A stretch of 43,458 nucleotides of DNA from assembly GCA_949372635.1 (NCBI GenBank), contig CASIAB010000014.1, forward strand, positions 1 through 43,458, in the 5' to 3' direction. Source of the DNA: an uncultured Pseudomonadales bacterium (GTDB lineage Bacteria > Pseudomonadota > Gammaproteobacteria > Pseudomonadales > Pseudohongiellaceae). The stretch's first letter is position 1, and every line of letters begins with the position of its first letter. The notes under the pieces were generated by a model. The model worked only from the letters and a program-made list of their open reading frames with translations. It ran no database searches and was not told the origin of the DNA. Both the position numbers and the translations under genes were made by a program. Positions 37,180 through 43,458 of the stretch are shown piece by piece.

Positions 37180-38670
37180 CTAGTCAGCCAAGGTATCCAG
37201 CTGACCTAGGAAACCATTCACATCGCGCAGGCAACGCAGATCAAAGAGCAAGCGACCATCTGAGATCCGCCCTATGACCGGCTTCGGCAAAGTACGAAAA
37301 GCCGAGGACAAGCGTTGCAAGGCATCGTCAGTCTTGCCTTTCTTGGCTATCGGCGTAATACACAACGCACGACTCTCCATGAGGTCTAAAGGCAGCGCAC
37401 CGCTACCAATCTGACTCTTACAGACCTGCACGGTTACCAATGCCCTTCCTGCTAAACGCTTACTTACAGCGGCAATAACCTTTGCAGCAACCTCTTCGAT
37501 TCCGGCGACGGGCCGTGCGAGGTCCGCCAACATCGGCAGACGAGACTCCAACCGGTCTGGGTCTTTATAAATATTGATTACCGCCAGCAACGCCGCCAGC
37601 GTAATCTTGTCGACTCTAAGGGCACGCTTTAGTGGATTACTCTTAACTCTCTCTATCAATTCCCGCTTACCCACGATAATGCCCGCCTGAGGACCGCCAA
37701 GCAGCTTATCCCCACTAAAGGTAACTAGGTCGGCGCCCATCTCAATGGTGTCTTTGACCGTAGGTTCATAAGGCAAATTAAACTGGCGCAGATCGACTAA
37801 CGAGCCGCTACCCAGGTCCGAGACAAAGGGAATGCCCTTCTCTTTAGATAACTCACTCAAGTCAGATTCTGCAACGGAATTGGTAAAGCCCCTGATTTCG
37901 TAGTTGCTGGTATGCACCTTCATCATCAGGCCAGTATCGCTATTGATTGCGGCCGCGTAGTCTTCCAGGTGCGTTCGATTAGTCGTACCTATCTCACGCA
38001 GCGTGCAGTGCGCACTCTCCATCACATTGGGTATACGAAAGGCACCCCCGATCTCAACCAGCTCGCCACGAGAGATAATGACCTCCTTATTCAGTGCCAA
38101 GGTATTGAGCACCAAAAGCACGGCGGCGGCATTGTTATTCACAACGGTCGCCGCCTCAGCGCCCGTCATCTCACAAATGGCGCGCTCTAAGTGTGAATCC
38201 CTATCGCCCCGCTTTCCGCTTAACAGGTCGTATTCAAGATTTGTGGCATGAGTTGCTGCCGCGACCATAGAATCCACTGCCTCAGCGGGGAGACTAGACC
38301 TACCCAGGTTCGTATGGACCACGGTGCCCGTCAGATTAAATACTGGAATTAATGTGCTAGAAAACTGCGCCTCGACGGCCTTGGCGATTTGTTGACAAAA
38401 TTCTTCGAAAAAGCCAGGCGTGGACATCCACGTCAAAGCGCTATCTTCTTTTTGTAGAAGGGATTCTCTCAGTGAGTCGATTTGACACCTCGCTTCATCC
38501 TTCACACTTTTGTGGCCGAATTTATCTATCTGCGACGAAAGCGAAGCTGATTGAAGGAGCTTATCAATTGAGGGAAGATTCTGAAGATGATTTTTCAATT
38601 TATAACACCGGATAGAATAGGCAATGAGTATTGATAGGTCGGGGCTGGAAACACTGTAGCAGCTGCACAT
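37180..38670 (-). CDS. selA: L-seryl-tRNA(Sec) selenium transferase
   Basis: PLP enzyme that converts seryl-tRNA(Sec) to selenocysteinyl-tRNA(Sec) using selenophosphate. NLPSIDKLL opens the SelA-type N-terminal domain; VFNLTGTVVHTNLGRSSLP, INNN-type VVNNNAAAVLLVLN, SRGELVEIGGAFRIP and TSNYEIRGFT are family signatures. The PLP lysine is Lys322 in SGDKLLGGPQAG, and SQIGSGALP lies near the end. The 496-residue form has about 24 extra residues before LKNHLQNLPSIDK; a TTG at 38598 would give the more usual 472, but neither start has a strong ribosome-binding site. selB, normally the next gene, is not downstream here (a VOC gene is), and no selD or tRNA(Sec) gene was seen. Confidence 0.92.
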   Translation of the reverse strand: MCSCYSVSSPDLSILIAYSIRCYKLKNHLQNLPSIDKLLQSASLSSQIDKFGHKSVKDEARCQIDSLRESLLQKEDSALTWMSTPGFFEEFCQQIAKAVEAQFSSTLIPVFNLTGTVVHTNLGRSSLPAEAVDSMVAAATHATNLEYDLLSGKRGDRDSHLERAICEMTGAEAATVVNNNAAAVLLVLNTLALNKEVIISRGELVEIGGAFRIPNVMESAHCTLREIGTTNRTHLEDYAAAINSDTGLMMKVHTSNYEIRGFTNSVAESDLSELSKEKGIPFVSDLGSGSLVDLRQFNLPYEPTVKDTIEMGADLVTFSGDKLLGGPQAGIIVGKRELIERVKSNPLKRALRVDKITLAALLAVINIYKDPDRLESRLPMLADLARPVAGIEEVAAKVIAAVSKRLAGRALVTVQVCKSQIGSGALPLDLMESRALCITPIAKKGKTDDALQRLSSAFRTLPKPVIGRISDGRLLFDLRCLRDVNGFLGQLDTLAD

Positions 38671-38804
38671 TCTATCCGTGAATCTCTAATCTAAGCAATA
38701 TAATCTGCAGTTGCAACCAATTGAGAAATAAAAAGATTCTATTGCGCACAAGGCATTCGAATGAATACACTCAACGGCTGAATACGTATCTAGAAGATAA
38801 TCTT

Positions 38805-39746
38805 ATGGTCTCCAAGCACAGTGTACTCTTAGCGAATGAATTTCACCCTGAGACAATTAAAAAATTAGATGAAAAATTTCAAACACATCATTTATGGGAG
38901 CTATCCTTCGATGAAAAAAAAAGGCTCATCCAAGAGCTTCAAGGGACATGTGAGGCCATAGCCACCGCTTCGTGGATGGTTGATGAAATCATCTATGAAC
39001 TGAATTCTCTCAAAATCATTTCATGCTTCGGCGTGGGAGTCGACGGAATAAATTTTGAAGTAACTCGCGGCAGAAATATTCGAGTCAGTAACACTCCTGA
39101 TGTGCTCAATGATGCAGTTGCTGATATTGCTATCGCCCTTGTACTAGCGACCACCAGAAACATTGTCAATGCCGACCGTTTTGTACGTGAGAAAAAATGG
39201 CCGCAAGGACCGCTCCCCTTCGGAATGGGGTTAGCCGGTAAGACTCTGGGGATAGTAGGTTGCGGCCGGATAGGTGAGGAAATTGCTAGTCGGGCACTCA
39301 CCTTTGGACTAAAGATTGCTTACCACAACCGAAGCCCGAAAGACTTACCCTATAGCTACTATTCCAGCATAGCTCACTTAGCCGAGGCTTCTGACATTTT
39401 GCTCTGCATGTTGCCCGGAGGCGAGGGCACTAGAAACGCAATTAATGCAGACATCCTGAAAAAATTAGGCTCCACAGGAATCTTTATCAATGTAGGCCGA
39501 GGATCCAGCGTTGACGAAGTAGCCCTAGCAGCTGCCTTGCAGAAGCAGCATATTTTTGCAGCAGGCTTAGACGTCTATGCAGACGAGCCCAATGTCCCTG
39601 AAGAGCTGCTCGAGCAAGACAACGTGGTATTACTACCACATATTGGTAGCGCCACTGTAGAGACAAGGAAAGCAATGGGCCAGTTAGTGATCGATAATTT
39701 GGATGCCTACTTTTCAGGCAAGCCACTCCTCACCGAGGTGGGCTAA
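38805..39746 (+). CDS. D-isomer-specific 2-hydroxyacid dehydrogenase
   Basis: NAD(P)-dependent dehydrogenase that interconverts 2-oxo acids and D-2-hydroxyacids (glyoxylate/hydroxypyruvate or similar), 313 aa. The cofactor loop is GIVGCGRIGEE. The catalytic trio is Arg232 in NVGRGSSVDE, Glu261 in YADEP and His279 in LPHIGS. GVGVDGINFEVTRGR and NTPDVLNDAVADIA are the expected substrate-domain motifs. The frame is open from a TTG at 38721, but the extra residues do not match the family, so ATG 38805 (weak AGAAG upstream) is preferred. It is divergent from selA, and its stop is a base away from the CPXCG gene, so those two form an operon. Confidence 0.88.
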   Translation: MVSKHSVLLANEFHPETIKKLDEKFQTHHLWELSFDEKKRLIQELQGTCEAIATASWMVDEIIYELNSLKIISCFGVGVDGINFEVTRGRNIRVSNTPDVLNDAVADIAIALVLATTRNIVNADRFVREKKWPQGPLPFGMGLAGKTLGIVGCGRIGEEIASRALTFGLKIAYHNRSPKDLPYSYYSSIAHLAEASDILLCMLPGGEGTRNAINADILKKLGSTGIFINVGRGSSVDEVALAAALQKQHIFAAGLDVYADEPNVPEELLEQDNVVLLPHIGSATVETRKAMGQLVIDNLDAYFSGKPLLTEVG

Positions 39747-39747
39747 T

Positions 39748-39939
39748 ATGCTTCTGCAGGAAAATGTGGAGACCTATTGTCCCTCTTGCGGCGAACCCAT
39801 ACAACTACTCGTAGACTGCTCTATTCCCGAACAAGAATATATTGAAGACTGCCAAGTATGCTGCCGACCTATTCAAATTAGGACACAAGTAGACTCTGAG
39901 GGGATTCCTGCAATCACGGTACGCAATGAATCGGAGTAA
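39748..39939 (+). CDS. CPXCG motif-containing cysteine-rich protein
   Basis: 63-residue soluble protein with two cysteine pairs, YCPSCGEP near residue 10 and DCQVCCRP near residue 34, a zinc-ribbon-like arrangement. It matches the CPXCG family of small gammaproteobacterial proteins of unknown function. ATG 39748 follows GAGGTGGG by about six bases and starts one base after the stop of the 2-hydroxyacid dehydrogenase gene, so translation is coupled. The upstream in-frame region belongs to the previous gene and is not part of this protein. Confidence 0.82.
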   Translation: MLLQENVETYCPSCGEPIQLLVDCSIPEQEYIEDCQVCCRPIQIRTQVDSEGIPAITVRNESE

Positions 39940-40663
39940 GGGTATTGGCGACTATTCGAACACTTCAAAGAAGATGTATTTTGCCCCTTTGCCATACATC
40001 ATTTGAAAGTCTCTCTCCACCAGCCGCTTAATCAGTCAGATCAATTTCTGTAAAAATATCTCGATAAGAGTTACTGGAGGCGTTTTAGACAAACTCCTGA
40101 ACGATCAAGATATTGAAGTTTTCCAGCCCCTTATATAGGGTCGCAGAACTTAATGGTTAATGACGAAAGTCATGACAGCATTCGCGTGTCATTCACAACT
40201 CCTTAGAATTGCTTCCGCTGCATTCCCAAGGACTGGGTGGTAGTTAGCCGGAATCGACAACGAAGGCTCAAGATTTCTGCCAGACAGCGTCAGCTGGCCC
40301 GCGCATAGGATAGAAACTGATCACGCAGATTGTGGCGCTCTCCTATTGCGCATCCCAATTGTTTGCGGCGTACCGCTCAATTTCACACATGGGCTGAGCC
40401 CCAACCCTCGGGCTTAGCCTATGCCTGCCGTATGCTATCCATGCTGGATTTTGACGTGCAAGTGCATTATTCTCCCCTACCCGCATAGGGCGGCAATTTG
40501 TCGTCCTATCAGTGCACAAATCGAGCAGCTGGCTTTCGCTGAAAGCATCATAGGGACTGTCCTGTAGACAGTTCCTCTAGGCTGCCCCGACGAAAGTCCC
40601 TCCCCCTCGTGGGTTGGGGAAAATGGTATAGCTTTACATAAGAAACAAGGTATTTTTCGCGCT
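39940..40663. other. Long intergenic region before ppdK
   Basis: No intact gene. On the minus strand at about 39952-40080 two adjoining frames (SYRDIFTEIDLTD and LIKRLVERDFQMMYGKGAKY) could be the worn end of a protein gene; I cannot name it. Two hairpins occur further on: GGCTGAGCCC / GGGCTTAGCC (40392-40419) and GGGACTGTC / GACAGTTCC (40553-40575). The last 180 bases are GC-rich and probably form the structured leader of ppdK. Promoter not placed. Confidence 0.45.
40553..40575 (+). promoter_or_regulatory. Hairpin in the ppdK leader
   Basis: GGGACTGTC (40553-40561) pairs with GACAGTTCC (40567-40575) with one G-U pair, loop CTGTA. It is followed by a C-rich stretch that can pair with a later TCGTGGG. 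There is no T-run, so it is not a simple terminator. It could be a regulatory leader, but it fits no riboswitch class I know. Confidence 0.35.
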
Positions 40664-43411
40664 ATGAGCAGAACCCAGATTAAGAAGCCCACCAAGACTC
40701 AGAAAACCAGTAAGAGCAAGAAATTCGTCTACGCATTCGGTAAGACTACTGACGGCAATACCACCATGCGTGAGCTGCTCGGTGGCAAGGGTGCCAACCT
40801 AGCTGAGATGGCCTCAATCGGCCTGCCCGTGCCTCCGGGCTTTACCATAAGCACCGAAGTCTGCACCTATTACTATGATCACGAGCAACGCTATCCTAAG
40901 GCCCTGCGCCAGAGCGTAGCCGACTCAGTAAAGAACGTTGAGAAGCAGCTCAACAAAAAGTTCGGTGGTCGCAAGAACCCTCTATTGGTATCTGTACGTT
41001 CCGGAGCCCGCGATTCTATGCCGGGCATGATGGACACTATCCTCAACCTTGGCCTGAACGACGAGACTGTCGAAGGCCTCGCCGATGTTTCTAAGAACCC
41101 CCAATTTGCTTGGGATTGCTACCGTCGCTTCATCCAGATGTACGGCGGCGTAGTGATGGGTGTCACCGCGCGTACAGAGGAAGAGGAAGACCCCTTCCAT
41201 GTACTTCTGGAGAAATTAAAGCGCAAGGTGGGTGTAGAGTCAGACAATGGCCTGACTACCCAGAACCTACAAACACTAGTCACTCAATACAAGGCGCTAA
41301 TTCGTAAGCGCACTCGGGGCGCATTCCCACAAGATGTTATGCAGCAGCTCTGGGGCGCGATAAGCGCCGTATTCGGCTCCTGGAGAAATGAGCGCGCCAT
41401 CCTCTATCGCCAGGAATACGGTATCCCCGCCGAATGGGGCACGGCTGTGAATGTTCAAGCCATGGTATTCGGCAATGCTGGCGACGACAGCGCGACAGGA
41501 GTTGCCTTCACTCGCGACCCAGCCAACGGCGAGAAGCTGTTTTACGGCGAATATCTAATTAATGCGCAGGGCGAAGACGTGGTAGCAGGTCTGCGCACAC
41601 CAAATGCCATCAGTAAGCTTGCCAAGGAAATGCCCAAGAGCTTTAAAGATCTGGAGAAGGTTCGGTCTAAGCTAGAAAAGCACTTCAAAGACATGCAGGA
41701 CTTCGAATTCACCATCGAGAAGAACAAGCTTTTCATTCTGCAAACACGTAATGGCAAGCGTACTGGTCTAGCCGCGGTGAGAATCGCTGTAGAGATGCAA
41801 AAAGAGCGCCTGATGAATGTTGAGACGGCGCTGTTGAAAATTCCAGCCGAGTCTATCGATTCGCTGCTGGTACCCGTTTTCGATCCCAAGGCATTGAAGG
41901 CTGCGACAGTAATCGCGTCTGGCCTGCCGGCAGGCCCTGGTGGCGCAACCGGCCGCATCGCTTTCACAGCAGCTCAAGCCGAGATGGAAACACGCAAGGG
42001 AAATCGGGTCGTACTGTGTCGTACAGAGACTTCCCCTGATGACTTGAAGGGAATGTTGCACTCACAAGGTATCTTGACCTCCCGTGGTGGTGTGTCCTCT
42101 CACGCAGCGCTCGTTGCCCGTCAACTTGGCAAGGTATGTGTCTGTGGAGCCAGCGGCATCAGCATCAACTACGAGAAGAAAACCCTTACCGCAGGCAAAG
42201 TAGTCCTGCGTGAAGGAGACTACATATCTATAGATGGCAGCACCGGCGCCATCTATAAGGGCATGATCCAGAGCACCGATTCCGAAGTGAAGCGCGTGCT
42301 AGACGGTGGGCTAAAGCCTAGCAAGAGCTACACCTATGAGCTATTCCAAACTGTCATGAAATGGGCTGACAAAAACCGCACCATGAATATTCGCACCAAT
42401 GCCGATACGCCCACTATGGCTAAACAAGCCGTGGCCTTCGGTGCTGAAGGCATTGGGCTATGCCGCACCGAGCACATGTTCTTCGAAGGCGATCGCATCG
42501 ACTATATGCGGCAAATGATTCTCGCCTCAGACGAAGTGCAGCGCCGCACAGCATTGAAGAAACTGCTGCCTTTTCAGAAGAAAGACTTCGTTGGCATCTT
42601 CAAGGCCATGAATGGTCGCCCGGTGACGATCCGTCTATTAGATCCTCCATTGCATGAATTCCTTCCTCACGACGACGTGGTTAGACGCCAACTAGCTGAG
42701 AAGCTCGGCGTACCTTTCGATTACGTCATCGATCGTATCAAGTCACTGCACGAAGAGAACCCCATGCTCGGCTGCCGTGGCTGTCGTCTGGGCATCATCT
42801 ATCCTGAGATCACCGAAATGCAAAGCCGCGCAATCTTCGAGGCAACTGCGCAGGTTCTAAAGGGTAAAAAGAAGATCAAAGTGAAGCCAGAGATCATGAT
42901 TCCTCTGGTGGGCTTCCGCGCAGAACTCGCGGATCAGCTCAAGATTGTGCATCGCGTAGCCAAAGAGGTAATGAAGAAGCACAAGATTCGCATCAATTAC
43001 ATCGTCGGCACCATGATCGAAGTACCACGTGCGGCAATCACTGCTGACGAGATCGCGAAAGAAGCAGACTTCTTTAGCTTCGGTACCAATGACCTGACCC
43101 AGACAGCACTCGGCTTGAGCCGCGACGACATGGGCCTGTTCTATGACGAGTATCAAAGCAAAGAAATCTACAACAAGAACCCCTTCGCCAGCCTAGACCA
43201 ACACGGCGTAGGCAAACTCATCGACTTCGCAGTAGATCGCGGTCGCGCCACAAAGCCTGATCTTAAGCTGGGTATATGCGGCGAACACGCCGGCGACCCT
43301 GCCTCGATCGAATTCTGCCACCGTGCGGGCTTGGACTACGTAAGCTGTTCACCACCACGCGTGCCGATAGCCAGGTTAGCAGCGGCGCAGGCTAAGCTGC
43401 GAAACGCCTAA
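40664..43411 (+). CDS. ppdK: Pyruvate, phosphate dikinase
   Basis: Interconverts pyruvate + ATP + Pi and PEP + AMP + PPi; it allows gluconeogenesis from pyruvate or PPi-linked glycolysis. 915 aa in the usual order. The ATP-grasp domain starts [20 protein letters not shown], then KGANLAEM, and includes [20 protein letters not shown]. The central phosphohistidine domain carries His480 in [13 protein letters not shown]; the more common form is GGMTSHA, so a Met-Thr pair reads Val-Ser here. The C-terminal PEP/pyruvate barrel contains [16 protein letters not shown] and the catalytic Cys895 in [18 protein letters not shown] 20-residue Lys/Thr-rich extension precedes the domain. The nearest Shine-Dalgarno-like AAGG is about 14 bases before the ATG. 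No PDRP regulator gene is in the window. Confidence 0.95.
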   Translation: MSRTQIKKPTKTQKTSKSKKFVYAFGKTTDGNTTMRELLGGKGANLAEMASIGLPVPPGFTISTEVCTYYYDHEQRYPKALRQSVADSVKNVEKQLNKKFGGRKNPLLVSVRSGARDSMPGMMDTILNLGLNDETVEGLADVSKNPQFAWDCYRRFIQMYGGVVMGVTARTEEEEDPFHVLLEKLKRKVGVESDNGLTTQNLQTLVTQYKALIRKRTRGAFPQDVMQQLWGAISAVFGSWRNERAILYRQEYGIPAEWGTAVNVQAMVFGNAGDDSATGVAFTRDPANGEKLFYGEYLINAQGEDVVAGLRTPNAISKLAKEMPKSFKDLEKVRSKLEKHFKDMQDFEFTIEKNKLFILQTRNGKRTGLAAVRIAVEMQKERLMNVETALLKIPAESIDSLLVPVFDPKALKAATVIASGLPAGPGGATGRIAFTAAQAEMETRKGNRVVLCRTETSPDDLKGMLHSQGILTSRGGVSSHAALVARQLGKVCVCGASGISINYEKKTLTAGKVVLREGDYISIDGSTGAIYKGMIQSTDSEVKRVLDGGLKPSKSYTYELFQTVMKWADKNRTMNIRTNADTPTMAKQAVAFGAEGIGLCRTEHMFFEGDRIDYMRQMILASDEVQRRTALKKLLPFQKKDFVGIFKAMNGRPVTIRLLDPPLHEFLPHDDVVRRQLAEKLGVPFDYVIDRIKSLHEENPMLGCRGCRLGIIYPEITEMQSRAIFEATAQVLKGKKKIKVKPEIMIPLVGFRAELADQLKIVHRVAKEVMKKHKIRINYIVGTMIEVPRAAITADEIAKEADFFSFGTNDLTQTALGLSRDDMGLFYDEYQSKEIYNKNPFASLDQHGVGKLIDFAVDRGRATKPDLKLGICGEHAGDPASIEFCHRAGLDYVSCSPPRVPIARLAAAQAKLRNA

Positions 43412-43420
43412 GATTTTATT

Positions 43421-43446
43421 CTCTGCTGCACTTTGGTGGAGCAGAG
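43421..43446 (+). terminator. Hairpin after ppdK
   Basis: CTCTGCT (43421-43427) pairs with AGCAGAG (43440-43446), ten bases after the stop. The window ends 12 bases later without a T-run, so terminator function is uncertain. Confidence 0.4.
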
Positions 43447-43458
43447 GACTGAAAATCC

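Noticed and set aside
40477..40695. Minus-strand 72-codon frame upstream of ppdK
   Set aside because: Overlaps the ppdK start, lies in the GC-rich leader and has no recognisable domain.

Overview
The window looks like the chromosome of a free-living, probably marine, gammaproteobacterium. The evidence is a pcnB - deoxynucleoside kinase - panB - panC neighbourhood of pseudomonad type, a BtuB-type receptor behind a cobalamin riboswitch, several secreted proteins typical of marine Gammaproteobacteria, an NhaC antiporter and a TAXI binding protein. No rRNA, tRNA, CRISPR array, integrase or complete insertion sequence was seen. The species cannot be named from this alone.

Layout. 1-2.5 kb: poly(A) polymerase and a deoxynucleoside kinase. 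2.5-7.9 kb: a block separating these from panBC, with an HI0933-type flavoprotein, an NTF2-like secreted protein, two SRPBCC-type gene remnants, a secreted protein of unknown function and a PLP-dependent ammonia-lyase. 8.0-13.0 kb: panB, panC, acs and an aldo/keto reductase, with a (GATAGC) hexamer repeat beginning inside the acs stop codon. 13.2-19.9 kb: a four-gene operon DUF58 / transglutaminase / MoxR ATPase / TPR lipoprotein. 20-21.2 kb: a Bcr/CflA-type exporter. 21.2-21.9 kb: a dead lipoprotein gene and a 36-residue CxxC micro-ORF. 21.9-24.8 kb: an operon of two secreted proteins, one a thioredoxin-like / cytochrome c / copper-monooxygenase-like fusion. 25-28.8 kb: two more exported proteins including a methyltransferase with a signal peptide, an NhaC antiporter and a small lipoprotein. 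28.8-31.5 kb: cobalamin riboswitch, BtuB-type receptor and a decayed DUF6580 membrane protein gene. 31.6-32.2 kb: a decayed cytochrome c gene. 32.4-37.0 kb: TAXI binding protein, acyl-CoA ligase, DUF2161, DUF6869-like and VOC proteins. 37.2-40.0 kb: selA, a 2-hydroxyacid dehydrogenase and a CPXCG protein. 40.7-43.4 kb: pyruvate phosphate dikinase behind a structured leader.

The housekeeping genes are intact, but at least five accessory genes are broken (SRPBCC x2, lipoprotein, DUF6580, cytochrome c). This indicates real erosion of accessory functions rather than uniformly poor sequence. Acs and PpdK cover acetate activation and pyruvate/PEP interconversion, and PanB/PanC make pantothenate. 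The least conventional items are the trimodular redox/copper protein, whose usual His-X-His copper motif appears as Arg-Met-Asn, and its unrecognised partner; the MoxR cluster with reversed gene order; and the lipoprotein pseudogene whose first stop falls on the lipobox cysteine codon. I do not see a clear defence or other novel multi-gene system; the redox pair is the best candidate for undescribed biology.
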